From: Bdellovibrionales bacterium | GTDB lineage: Bacteria > Bdellovibrionota > Bacteriovoracia > Bacteriovoracales > Bacteriovoracaceae | NCBI GenBank assembly: GCA_018646675.1 | Contig: JABGUH010000010.1 | Coordinates: 28,077-92,076, forward strand | DNA length: 64,000 nucleotides | Reading direction: 5' to 3' | Part shown: one piece after another, positions 51,597 to 60,492 of the stretch | Position numbering within the stretch: the stretch's first letter is position 1 | Layout of the letters: each line of letters begins with the position of its first letter | Notes under the pieces: generated by a model | Seen by the model: the letters and a program-made list of their open reading frames with translations, nothing else | Told to the model about the DNA's origin: nothing | The model's database searches: none | Translations under genes and position numbers: made by a program

Positions 51597-53978
51597 CTAA
51601 TCAATCACCGTAAATGAGAAGTGAATAATCTTAAACGGATCACCGCCGCTATACTCATAATCTAAAAAGTCATCGTTACCTTGAGTCGAGTCGGTGAAGC
51701 AGTCATTACAGTTAGTAAAGCGGGTACGTACGCGACAACGAAATGAGGTCCCAGGAGGTATCCAAGGGCTTACCTCCATAAAGAGTAGACCATGACTTTC
51801 AAAGGTAGGGATACCACTACTAGTAGAGAGAGAGGTCGGCCAATTGGAGTGGGGAGATAATTTAGAGTAAGTAGATATCTCTGCTCCTGGGATAAAACGG
51901 ATGAAGCAGTCGTTGGTACTAGAAATACCACCTAGACAGCTTGCAGAATCCAAACCAATCTGATCGATCAAGCCACTTTGAGAACTCCAGATGGTATTAC
52001 CATCTTCGCTCAGCTCTAACATACAGACAGGAGCAATTTCGCTACCGGTCTGACCATTATCCTGAGTGATATAGGGGCATGTTCCCGATGTAGCAGTTGC
52101 CGGGTCAAGGCTGCTTGAGAGTGCTGCACCAGCAGAGCTGAGTGGAAAGTTGTCAGAAAAGTTATTACAGGGTTCAGTTCCATCAAAGTGATCCCAATCG
52201 TTGGCCAGTACTTGAACTCCGGCCATGGTAATGTTGGAGTTATTGTATAAATTAAGTGCAACACCCACTATCTCTCCTGGGCTAATTGAGCCATTCCCAT
52301 TGTTGTAGCGTAAGTCAGACTCAATTTGGGATGAAATTGATTTACTGGTTACCTGACCTGAAGCCTGCATCCCTTCAATAATTGTTAAGATATCTGAGCG
52401 TTTATCAAAAATATAAGCGGTAGTAGCATTGTTCGATGGATCGAGAGATAGTAGCTCTTTTGTGGTACGCTCCGTTTTGACTCGATTGGCAGCAGTCACA
52501 GCCAACCTTGTTAGATGGCCATTGGTTGCATCATTGCCATCTAAGTTGTAATCATCAAATAGTAGTAGTCCGTAGTTATCGAGTAGCTGCTCAATAGTAT
52601 CTTTAGATAGTGCTCCTCCATTACATTGAGAGTTAGTGTTAAAGATCAGGTAGGTATAACGGGCGAGAGTTTGAAAGAAGGTGCGGAAGTTGATCGGATT
52701 GGCCGCACGCAACCAGAGGGCCGCATTATCAATATTATCTCCATCTAGATTAACCATACTAGTAGAGTTGGTTAGAGCTTGGCCTGCAATATAGTCGTTC
52801 CCATAAGTGGTAAGATCACCCAGATAGCCGAAGGTCTCAGCAAGCAGATAGAGCATATTTGAGATCGCTTGGGTCTGGGTCTGAGAGCAGCTAGACATTA
52901 GTTGCTCAGTTAGCGCCACTAAATAGTGAGAAGCAATTTGCCCATCATAATGAATATCTTCAAGCGGCTCAGTCGGAAAATTTGGATCGTAGGAGAGGTA
53001 TTGGGGGTAAGCCAAGCGTTGGTCATCGGCGGTAGAGATGTTGGCAGCATGGATTGGATCATCTTCAGATAACGGTCGTGAGCCGTCGTAGAAACCCATT
53101 GCCCACTCACCGACATGGGTACGTTGAGTGATCATATAGCTTAGATAGTCAGCAACACCCTCTCCGATGGCCCCAGCATCATCATAGCCTAAATAACCCA
53201 GGTTAGCCTGCTTGGCCAGACCAGCGTCAGTATTACGAAGATTAAGCATAATATAGGCAAAAGTATGGCCAAGCTCATGATAGATGACCGATGGATCCTC
53301 CGCAAAGTGAAGGTTGTTGGCCGAGTTTTTACCAAAGCATAGCGAGAAGTTGGCCGGGGAGAAGTAGGCGTTATCTTCCATATTACAGCCAGAGAATACT
53401 AGTAGCTCTTTAGTACCGGCCCAGTGAGAGTAGTTAGTGGTATTACCATTGCCATCGGTTTTAAACAGATTTTGGGGAATCGCTGTTTGATAGTGTAGAG
53501 CAGGGTCAACTGACGGTTGTGCCTTGGCAAGAATCTCTTTTAGGTTACTATGGAAATGTTCCACCGCTTTATTCACATGGTAGAAAGTGTGTACTTGCAG
53601 AAACTCAGAACTATTGGCCTCAAAGCCCCAGCGATCATCTACCGAGTTTAGTAGGCTGGCACCCTGATCTGCCTTTGCCGTATAGCAGCTGCTAATCCCC
53701 TGACAACTTCCAATTAGAAACTGTGAATTAGTAATAAAGTTTTGAGTGTTGGTTAGTAGCTGGTTGCGATTTAGATTGAGGGGATCTAGGGTCGTGCTGC
53801 CACTTAGGATAACTGGGTTACTGGCAAGTACTCGTCCGTGACCAATATTTAAAGTAGAACTAGTATTGGAGACCACAGCGTTGGATCTTGAGGAGGTGCG
53901 GCCCTGTTGCTTACAGGAGGCGGCGATCAGCATAAATGCTGTCAATATCAATAGACAGATAACTCTCATTGTTCTCAT
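51597..53978 (-). CDS. Large exported metalloprotease-like protein (HExxH), probable lipoprotein
   Basis: A 793-residue exported protein. The signal peptide ends in LIAASC; Cys22 could be a lipidation site, though the preceding residues are not a perfect lipobox. Residues 234-238 are HELGH (SVIYHELGHTFAYIML), and GEGVADYLS follows with E273 and D277, an arrangement like gluzincin metallopeptidases such as fungalysin-type enzymes. The remaining 500 residues contain many Cys and Asn/Ser-rich beta segments and are probably an adhesive or substrate-binding part. No known full-length family match. Such proteins are common in predatory and social deltaproteobacteria-like genomes. Confidence 0.65.
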   Translation of the reverse strand: MRTMRVICLLILTAFMLIAASCKQQGRTSSRSNAVVSNTSSTLNIGHGRVLASNPVILSGSTTLDPLNLNRNQLLTNTQNFITNSQFLIGSCQGISSCYTAKADQGASLLNSVDDRWGFEANSSEFLQVHTFYHVNKAVEHFHSNLKEILAKAQPSVDPALHYQTAIPQNLFKTDGNGNTTNYSHWAGTKELLVFSGCNMEDNAYFSPANFSLCFGKNSANNLHFAEDPSVIYHELGHTFAYIMLNLRNTDAGLAKQANLGYLGYDDAGAIGEGVADYLSYMITQRTHVGEWAMGFYDGSRPLSEDDPIHAANISTADDQRLAYPQYLSYDPNFPTEPLEDIHYDGQIASHYLVALTEQLMSSCSQTQTQAISNMLYLLAETFGYLGDLTTYGNDYIAGQALTNSTSMVNLDGDNIDNAALWLRAANPINFRTFFQTLARYTYLIFNTNSQCNGGALSKDTIEQLLDNYGLLLFDDYNLDGNDATNGHLTRLAVTAANRVKTERTTKELLSLDPSNNATTAYIFDKRSDILTIIEGMQASGQVTSKSISSQIESDLRYNNGNGSISPGEIVGVALNLYNNSNITMAGVQVLANDWDHFDGTEPCNNFSDNFPLSSAGAALSSSLDPATATSGTCPYITQDNGQTGSEIAPVCMLELSEDGNTIWSSQSGLIDQIGLDSASCLGGISSTNDCFIRFIPGAEISTYSKLSPHSNWPTSLSTSSGIPTFESHGLLFMEVSPWIPPGTSFRCRVRTRFTNCNDCFTDSTQGNDDFLDYEYSGGDPFKIIHFSFTVID

Positions 53979-54200
53979 CCATTAATCTTTTCGGTGGATT
54001 ACCATCAATAGTTTATACTTAAGTGGTAACCTCCACATTGTTATGTTGACCCATTTTAGCACCGCTCACATATTCAGCTAAGACAACTTTACCTTATAAG
54101 TAATATCAGGTAGATATCGAGTACAGCTAGTTTATTGATTTGTTCATATCTGCCAACTTTTAGCTGCCAAAATCCCTCTAACTTATAGTATTATCACTTT

Positions 54201-55166
54201 ATGCATGTGGTAATTGTTCAATTTGAGCCAGTGCCGGTGAAGCTCTATGGTGGCACTGAGCGCGTGATTGTTGCTTTGGCCCAAGGGTTATTGACTCTTG
54301 GGCATAAGGTGACTCTTCTCTCTTTACCGGGAGATTACACTCTAAGTGGTGTTAACTTTATTAATTTAGAGCAGTTAGGCAGTAAGGCGTGTGATGGGAT
54401 TTCCTTTAAAGCACTAATTCCCAAGGATGCTGACCTACTTCATTTTAACTTAGCAATTGCTCTTGATCAGTTAGATCTACCCTGTCCCTATGTTTGCACT
54501 ATTCATGGCAATTTGGGGGAGTCGGAAGATTTGGGGAGGCTGCCACTTAACTCGATCTTTGTTAGTAGTGACCATGCTAAACGCCATGGTCGTAACTCAT
54601 ATGTCTATAATGGACTTATTGGTTCGCAGATTCCTTGCTCGTCGCTGAAGTTGTTCGAACGAAACTACTTCTCCTTTTTAGGACGTGTCTCTCTGCGGCG
54701 AAAGGGGGCGAAAGGGGCCAAGCGTTTGGCCAAGCAACTAATGACCCCTCTGTGGATAGGGGGGGGGCGAGGGCTATCCTTAACTTCCGCCGTTAGGTAT
54801 CTTGGCCACTTGGATGACCAGCAGAAGTTTGAGCTACTGGCCGGTGCCAAGGGCCTGCTCTTTCCTATTCTTTGGGATGAGCCTTTTGGACTGGTAATGA
54901 TTGAGGCACTTTTTAGTGGTACTCCTGTTTTTGCACTCTCTCGTGGTTCGGTGCCGGAGGTATTAGGGCAGCAGGGGGCAACTCCCGCCATTGGCGGTTT
55001 TGCTGATAACGAGGAGGAACTTTTAGAGTTGATTAAAGATTATGATTACGCCAGTGATCCCCAAGAAATTTGTAGTTATGCCAATACTCACTTTGATCAT
55101 ATTCAGATGTCTAAGCGCTACCTGTACTACTATCAGTTGGTCAGCTCTGGGGAGCAGCTAAGTTGA
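54201..55166 (+). CDS. GT-B family glycosyltransferase
   Basis: A 321-residue glycosyltransferase. The N-terminus VVIVQFEPVPVKLYGGTERVIVALAQGL has the G-G-T/A-E-R-V loop of family 4 enzymes that act on acceptor sugars. PLWIGGGRGLS, SAVRYLGHLDDQQKFELLAGAKGLLFP and PFGLVMIEALFSGTPVFAL supply the donor site with E-x7-E. The last codons overlap the next gene (TTGA). Together they look like an LPS core or capsule pair. No substrate can be fixed. Confidence 0.82.
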   Translation: MHVVIVQFEPVPVKLYGGTERVIVALAQGLLTLGHKVTLLSLPGDYTLSGVNFINLEQLGSKACDGISFKALIPKDADLLHFNLAIALDQLDLPCPYVCTIHGNLGESEDLGRLPLNSIFVSSDHAKRHGRNSYVYNGLIGSQIPCSSLKLFERNYFSFLGRVSLRRKGAKGAKRLAKQLMTPLWIGGGRGLSLTSAVRYLGHLDDQQKFELLAGAKGLLFPILWDEPFGLVMIEALFSGTPVFALSRGSVPEVLGQQGATPAIGGFADNEEELLELIKDYDYASDPQEICSYANTHFDHIQMSKRYLYYYQLVSSGEQLS

Positions 55167-56164
55167 GTCAACACTTTATATTAGTTAAAAATCGAGCACT
55201 CGGTGATGCCATCATGGGACTAGGAGGGGTACAGTATGCTTGTGCTCTCTATCCTGATGCCAAGATTACCTACTTGGTTCCTGCTTGGGTTGCTCCACTG
55301 TTTGAGCAGGTTCAGCTAAACTCTTTTCAGATAGAAATTTATGGTGTGGATTGGAACACCCTTAGTGGTATGGTCAAACTGTGGCGTTATCTGCGCTCAT
55401 TAGGGCCGCTCTCTATCCATGAGATGCATCAGGCTGGTCGAGGTGGGAAATTTTTTGGTCTCTACTCATTTATTCACCGGGACTGTAAATATACCTACCA
55501 CAATCATCATTTGAGTGCTGGTAACTCTCCAGTGTTAGATCAGGGTGAGCACAAAGAGTTAATCCAACGAGACATTGATGGCTTTTTCTCTTTTTGGGGG
55601 AGTGGGGATCAGGAGGTGGGTAGATTTTTAGAGTATTCTCCGGTGATCGGAGTGAGAGGAGCAAACAGTAATCAGGGTACAATTATTTTAGGAGTGGTGG
55701 CAACTCGTGCGACTAAAATGTGGCCATTGAAAAATTTTGTCTCTTTGGTTCAACTACTGATTAGTAACAACTGTCAGCAAAAAATAGTTATTCCGATCTC
55801 CAGCTCTACTGATGATCTTCAGATAAAAAAAGAGTTAGTGCAGTTAGGGTTGGATAAGAGCTGTCAGTTTCTTCAGGTGTCATTAAGCGAACTTCCTGCC
55901 AGACTAGTCGGGGCCGCTTGTTACATTGGAAATGATACTGGGCTAAAGCATCTGGCTTGCGCTTTAGGAGTTCGCACGATTACACTTTTTGGGCCAGAGC
56001 CTCCTAGAGAGTGGCACCCCTATGATCATCAACAGCATCCATATTTTTATCAACACAATTTAGAATGTCGAACTACCACTTACCATTACTGCCCTCTTTC
56101 AACGTGTGAAAGTATGCGTTGTTTGGAGATGATTACTCCGCGGATGGTGTGTGATGCAATTTAG
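55163..56164 (+). CDS. Family 9 (heptosyltransferase-type) glycosyltransferase
   Basis: A 333-residue GT9-like protein: FILVKNRALGDAIMGLGGVQYACALYPDAKITYL is the N-terminal heptosyltransferase motif; GACYIGNDTGLKHLACALGVRTITLFGPEPPREWHPY is the conserved donor-binding/SNDTG region. The C-terminus has Cys-rich CESMRCLEMI, seen in ADP-heptose transferases. Start TTG 55163 overlaps the preceding stop, so co-translation is likely. It would add a heptose or related sugar to the LPS core; exact position cannot be told. Confidence 0.85.
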   Translation: MSQHFILVKNRALGDAIMGLGGVQYACALYPDAKITYLVPAWVAPLFEQVQLNSFQIEIYGVDWNTLSGMVKLWRYLRSLGPLSIHEMHQAGRGGKFFGLYSFIHRDCKYTYHNHHLSAGNSPVLDQGEHKELIQRDIDGFFSFWGSGDQEVGRFLEYSPVIGVRGANSNQGTIILGVVATRATKMWPLKNFVSLVQLLISNNCQQKIVIPISSSTDDLQIKKELVQLGLDKSCQFLQVSLSELPARLVGAACYIGNDTGLKHLACALGVRTITLFGPEPPREWHPYDHQQHPYFYQHNLECRTTTYHYCPLSTCESMRCLEMITPRMVCDAI

Positions 56165-56284
56165 CAGCAAAACATATTGTAGAACATGGATAAAGCTGAT
56201 CTGCGACAGTTAGTTTAATCGTTACAAAAAAGTATCATTTGGGAAGGGTTAATCCCTGACAATTTCTGCAATATATTCTCAATT

Positions 56285-56349
56285 ATCACTCGACACACTT
56301 AAGTGATTCCTTGATAGTAAGTTGTTGTTAAGATATTTGTTAACATAAT
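56285..56349 (+). promoter_or_regulatory. Upstream region of the arr operon with palindromic elements and candidate promoter
   Basis: ATCACT (56285-56290) and AGTGAT (56302-56307) form an inverted repeat enclosing a second perfect palindrome CACTTAAGTG (56296-56305). Downstream, TTGTTG (56322-56327), 16 bases, then CATAAT (56344-56349) make a plausible promoter, about 20 bases before the arrC ATG. A GGAGGG site lies immediately before it. The regulator is unknown; no arsR or sensor-kinase gene lies nearby. Confidence 0.4.
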
Positions 56350-56369
56350 ATTACAATAGGAGGGATTAG

Positions 56370-57218
56370 ATGTTTTCACCTTGGGATCTTAGAGTTGTTC
56401 TCGACCTCTTTCTTGGAGGGGCAGGGATTGGTGCCTTTTTGTTTGCCAGTTTCTTGTATTTTTACAGGGGATCACTTCACGCTAATTTGGTTCGGCATGG
56501 AGTTATGGTTACACCGATTTTGATGATAATCGGAATTATCTTTTTGTTGCTTGAAATTGGTCAACCAACTAGGGCGATGTTCTCAGCACCGTTTATGATC
56601 AATTCTACATCCATTCTCTCTTGGGGAACCCTCTTACAGGGGGCATTTATCATTATCTCCCTATATCTAGCGTTTAAAGCAAAGATGGGACAGATTTTTG
56701 AAGTACCTAAAGCACTTATGGTGGTTGGAAGTGTGGGCGCTTTGTTGGTCGGTTTTTATCACGGACTACTGTTAACTGCCACCGGTAGAGTTGCATGGGA
56801 TGGTCTAGTTCCAGTTATGTTTATGGTCGGCTCTTTAACTTCCGGCTATTTCTTAGTGACTATTTTAGATCACTGCTGTGGTGAGCGTAAAGAGAAAGAT
56901 AAGGAGTTAGATTTTCCATTATTCTTTCTTTCCCTATTGGTTGTTCAGTTCGTTACCGTCTTCTTCTGGAGATACGCTCTATTTGTTGGTGGTGAAGAGC
57001 AGCAGTTGGCACATCAATTCATTAGCGGCAACTGTCAGCTAATCTGGATCTTGGTCATTCACCTGATTGGAATGTTCCTACCAGGTGTTATGATGTTGCG
57101 TGAGATTTTGGCAGGAAAAAAGTATCTCTCCAGGAATACAGCAATAATTGCAGGAATCGCTGTCTTTGTTGGAGTTTTTGCATTGAAAGCATTGGTTATC
57201 GGTGTTGGGCAACTTTAG
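56370..57218 (+). CDS. arrC: NrfD/PsrC-type membrane subunit (ArrC) of an arsenate-reductase complex
   Basis: A 282-residue integral membrane protein with eight predicted helices, from RVVLDLFLGGAGIGAFLFASFLYFY near the N-terminus to AIIAGIAVFVGVFALKALVIG. It belongs to the NrfD/PsrC/ArrC class that moves electrons from quinol to the Fe-S and molybdenum subunits. A strong GGAGGG lies before the ATG. It stands 21 bases before the catalytic subunit and is the first gene of a four-gene operon C-A-B-D. The role as ArrC is inferred from the partners; by sequence alone it is an NrfD family member. Confidence 0.8.
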   Translation: MFSPWDLRVVLDLFLGGAGIGAFLFASFLYFYRGSLHANLVRHGVMVTPILMIIGIIFLLLEIGQPTRAMFSAPFMINSTSILSWGTLLQGAFIIISLYLAFKAKMGQIFEVPKALMVVGSVGALLVGFYHGLLLTATGRVAWDGLVPVMFMVGSLTSGYFLVTILDHCCGERKEKDKELDFPLFFLSLLVVQFVTVFFWRYALFVGGEEQQLAHQFISGNCQLIWILVIHLIGMFLPGVMMLREILAGKKYLSRNTAIIAGIAVFVGVFALKALVIGVGQL

Positions 57219-57239
57219 TTTCAAGGTTAGGAGAGTTAT

Positions 57240-59780
57240 ATGAAAGTTGATAGACGAAAATTTTTACAAATCAGTTCCGCAACCGCTGCAGTTGCAGCAG
57301 TTGCTCCTGGAACCACTTTGGTTTCTAATTTGGCCCATGCCAAAGGGAAGATGAAGAGTGTGGCACAAGGCGAGTGGATCTCTACCGTTTGCCAAGGTTG
57401 TACTACATGGTGTCCGGTACAAGCCTATGTTGTTGAAGGAAGAGTTACTAAGGTGAGAGGGAATCCTCACTCCAAGGCAAATCATGGTCAGATCTGCCCA
57501 AGACCTCATTTGGCAATTCAGCAGATGTATGATCCAGATCGAGTGAAAACTCCAATGAAGAGAACCAATCCCAAAAAGGGGCGGGAAGAGGATCCAAAAT
57601 TTGTACCGATTACCTGGGAAGAGGCGATTGATACTATTGCAGACAAGATGCTCGAATTGAGACAAAATAGTGAAAGTGAAAAATTTGTTCTCTTAAGAGG
57701 GCGCTACTCTTACATGCGAGACCTTCTTTATGGTGCGGTTCCCAAAATTTTTGGGTCACCAAATGGCATCTCTCACTCCGCTATCTGTGCCGAAGCGGAG
57801 AAATTTGGTTCATTCTATACTGAGGGTTACTGGGGTTATAACGATTTTGATCTTGAGCATACAAAATACGTTATCTGTTGGGGAGCTGATCCTGTTGCCT
57901 CAAATCGCCAGGTACCACATGCCATGAGTATCTGGGGACATGTGGTAGATAATGCTACCTTAGTAACAGTGGACCCAAGATTGTCTGCGACTGCCGCCAA
58001 AGGTAAAAAGTGGCTACCGGTAATCCCTGGAGAGGATGGAGCACTTGCTCTTGCGATGGCCCATGTTATTCTAACTGAAGGGTTATGGTCTAAAGAGTTC
58101 GTTGGTGATTTTAAAGATGGTCAAAACCATTTTGCCATGAAGCATGAGATAGATGAGTCCATGTTTAATGAAGTTGAAAGCCATGGTGTAGTTAAGTGGT
58201 GGAACTTGGAAGTGATGAAGAGAACACCTGAGTGGGCAGCGCCCATTTGTGGAATCCCTGCCGAGCAGATTAGAGAGGTTGCAATGGGCTTTGCCAAAGC
58301 AGCTCCTTACGCTATCTCTTGGGTATCCCCTGGTGCCAGCATGCAAGTTAGAGGCGGCTACTCTTCAATGGCGGCCCATGCTCTAAATGGCTTGGTCGGA
58401 TCAATTGACCACAAGGGTGGAGTTGTTCAAGGTGGAAAGCCACCAGTCAGTAAAACTCCAAGCTTTAAGCCATATCAGGATGATGTTGCAAAAAAACACT
58501 CTAAGGCCAAAAAGATTGATCAGCGAGGATTTAAAGATTTTCCAGCGATGAAGAAAAAGCCTGGTAAGGGAGTTGTAACTAACAATACCGCCGATGCTAT
58601 TTTGCAAGGCAAGCCCTATGACGTGAAAGTTATCATTGGCTACTGGAATAACTTCAACTTCTCATGTGCTGGTGCGGACCGTTGGGATAGAGCTTTAACT
58701 AAAGTTCCTTTCTTTGCCCACATCACAACTAATATCGCTGAGATGACCCATTTTGCTGATATTGTTCTACCAGCAGCTTTCTCTATGTTTGAAAAGAATG
58801 CTTATATCAAAGGTAAGCAGAATCTACACTCCTATGCCGGTCTACAGCAGAGAGTTGTTAAGCCTTTATGGGATGTCAAAATGGATGAGTCTGAAGTCTC
58901 ATTTATGCTTGCTCAGTCCCTTGCCAAGAAGGGATTTAAGAATCTGCTAGAGTATTATCAGGCAGAGTTTAAAGATCCAGAGACTGGCAAGGTTCCAGAA
59001 ACCTCACTGGAGTTCACTGAGTCTGCACTGAAGTTCTACACCAAACCATTATGGGATGGAACAAAGGGTGCTGCAAAAGGTGACCATATCCACGGGTGGA
59101 ATGAGTTCAAGCGACTAGGTGTTTGGAATACCAAGAGATATAAGTATAAAAAACATTGGGGTGGAAAATTTAAGACAAAGACTAAGAAATTCGAGTTCTA
59201 TTCTGAGACGCTTAAAAAGAACCTTAAAGCTCACGCAGAAAAACATCATACTAATGTTGATGATATCATGAAGACCTGTAAGTATACTGGTCAGGGTGAG
59301 TATGCGTTTATACCACACCATGAGCCTGCCTATCGCTGGGGTGATCCTGGTAAGTATCCTCTAATTTTTAATGAGCATCGTTCTCGACTTAATCGTGAAG
59401 GTCGCTCACAAAACGTCCCATGGTACTATGAGCTGAAAGATGTTGATCCAGGTGATGTGATCAATGCTGATGTTGCTAAGATTAATCCGATAACAGCTAG
59501 TAAGTATGGCTTAGAGAATGGTGACAAAATTAGGATTACTTCTCCTACTGGCCATCTCGAATGTACTGTTAAAGTTTGGGAAGGGGTTCGCCCTGGTACC
59601 GTCATAAAGTGTTATGGTCAAGGACACTGGAATTACGGAAGAATCGCTTCCGCTGATTTTGCTAAGAAAGTGCCAAAAGGTGGAAGTAATAACCATCTGC
59701 TGCCATGTGATTATGACCGCTTTAGTGGATCTACTGCTCGACATGGTGGATTGACTAGAGTTAACATTCAGAAGGTGTAA
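57240..59780 (+). CDS. arrA: Respiratory arsenate reductase-like molybdopterin catalytic subunit (ArrA)
   Basis: An 846-residue DMSO-reductase-family enzyme. The Tat signal DRRKFLQISSATAA is at residues 4-17. The 4Fe-4S cysteines are C51, C54, C58 and C86 (CQGCTTWC, then GQICPR). The likely Mo ligand is Cys183 in ISHSAICAEAEKFG. R155, H179, K188 and Y200 match in spacing the residues I recall as the arsenate site of Shewanella ArrA (R165, H189, K198, Y210); KFVPITW and FYTEGYWGY match regions used for ArrA primers. Probable function is periplasmic arsenate reduction in respiration; the arsenite-oxidising ArxA clade is the main alternative. AGGAG precedes the ATG. Confidence 0.82.
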   Translation: MKVDRRKFLQISSATAAVAAVAPGTTLVSNLAHAKGKMKSVAQGEWISTVCQGCTTWCPVQAYVVEGRVTKVRGNPHSKANHGQICPRPHLAIQQMYDPDRVKTPMKRTNPKKGREEDPKFVPITWEEAIDTIADKMLELRQNSESEKFVLLRGRYSYMRDLLYGAVPKIFGSPNGISHSAICAEAEKFGSFYTEGYWGYNDFDLEHTKYVICWGADPVASNRQVPHAMSIWGHVVDNATLVTVDPRLSATAAKGKKWLPVIPGEDGALALAMAHVILTEGLWSKEFVGDFKDGQNHFAMKHEIDESMFNEVESHGVVKWWNLEVMKRTPEWAAPICGIPAEQIREVAMGFAKAAPYAISWVSPGASMQVRGGYSSMAAHALNGLVGSIDHKGGVVQGGKPPVSKTPSFKPYQDDVAKKHSKAKKIDQRGFKDFPAMKKKPGKGVVTNNTADAILQGKPYDVKVIIGYWNNFNFSCAGADRWDRALTKVPFFAHITTNIAEMTHFADIVLPAAFSMFEKNAYIKGKQNLHSYAGLQQRVVKPLWDVKMDESEVSFMLAQSLAKKGFKNLLEYYQAEFKDPETGKVPETSLEFTESALKFYTKPLWDGTKGAAKGDHIHGWNEFKRLGVWNTKRYKYKKHWGGKFKTKTKKFEFYSETLKKNLKAHAEKHHTNVDDIMKTCKYTGQGEYAFIPHHEPAYRWGDPGKYPLIFNEHRSRLNREGRSQNVPWYYELKDVDPGDVINADVAKINPITASKYGLENGDKIRITSPTGHLECTVKVWEGVRPGTVIKCYGQGHWNYGRIASADFAKKVPKGGSNNHLLPCDYDRFSGSTARHGGLTRVNIQKV

Positions 59781-59790
59781 GGAGTAATCG

Positions 59791-60492
59791 ATGAAAAAGA
59801 AATATGGAATGGTGATCGATCTAAGAAAGTGTGTCGGCTGTGGTGGATGCGATCTTGCGTGTAAGACAGAGAATAATACGGCAGATGGTATTAGCTGGGG
59901 CAGTCACTACACCGAGACGACTGGAGTCTTCCCTGAGGTTCAATATGAGCATATTCCCACCCTGTGTAATCACTGTGAGGATCCTCCGTGTGTTAGAGTT
60001 TGTCCAACTCAGTCGATGTATGTGGATGAGGATGGTTTTGTACTTCATAGTGCTGAATCATGTATTGGTTGTCAGAGCTGTGTGCTAGCTGACCCCTATG
60101 GTGTGATTCACTACAACTCAAGAAAGCCGACTGCGAAGTGGGAGAGTACTAAGGAGTTAGTTGCTGGGTGTACATCGTCAGGAAGAGAGATTCAAAGACT
60201 AACCAAACAAGAGTTACCACATGTCAACCCTGATCGGGGTAAGACCTATCAAGCGGTACGGGATAAGGGAATTGTTGAGAAATGTACTTTTTGTGATCAT
60301 AAGACCAAGCAGGGACAACAGCCTCACTGCGTAACCTCTTGCCCTGCAGGGGCCAGAGTCTTTGGTGATTTAAATGATTCAAACAGTGAAGCTTCTAGAC
60401 TCTTGCAGAAGTACAAGTCAAGGGTTCTTAAGCCTCACAAGGGTACACGTCCTAAGGTCCACTACATCAGGAACTATGGTGATAATGCCTAA
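59791..60492 (+). CDS. arrB: Four-cluster ferredoxin-like electron-transfer subunit (ArrB)
   Basis: A 233-residue Fe-S protein with the ArrB/PsrB pattern. Cluster motifs are at C14, C17, C20, C24 (KCVGCGGCDLAC), C59, C62, C67, C71 (LCNHCEDPPCVRVC), C91, C94, C97 with Asp101 instead of a fourth Cys (SCIGCQSCVLADPYG), and the later CTFCDH with CVTSCPAGA. The stretch IPTLCNHC is typical of ArrB proteins. It would carry electrons between ArrC and ArrA. AGGAG stands before the ATG, ten bases after arrA. The Asp substitution may leave a 3Fe-4S or oxygen-ligated cluster. Confidence 0.85.
   Translation: MKKKYGMVIDLRKCVGCGGCDLACKTENNTADGISWGSHYTETTGVFPEVQYEHIPTLCNHCEDPPCVRVCPTQSMYVDEDGFVLHSAESCIGCQSCVLADPYGVIHYNSRKPTAKWESTKELVAGCTSSGREIQRLTKQELPHVNPDRGKTYQAVRDKGIVEKCTFCDHKTKQGQQPHCVTSCPAGARVFGDLNDSNSEASRLLQKYKSRVLKPHKGTRPKVHYIRNYGDNA

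Noticed and set aside
51483..51617. 44-codon reading frame in the gap before the metalloprotease-like gene
   Set aside because: No ribosome binding site, overlaps the end of the opposing gene and has no recognisable content.
60374..60484. Longer reading of the TorD-like chaperone from 60374
   Set aside because: The extension lies inside arrB in another frame and is not like TorD N-termini; ATG 60485 matches the family start.
56370..60492. Reading as polysulfide, thiosulfate or tetrathionate reductase
   Set aside because: The catalytic subunit keeps the arsenate-site residues and the KFVPITW and YTEGYWGY motifs of ArrA. NrfD and ferredoxin subunits alone do not separate these enzymes.
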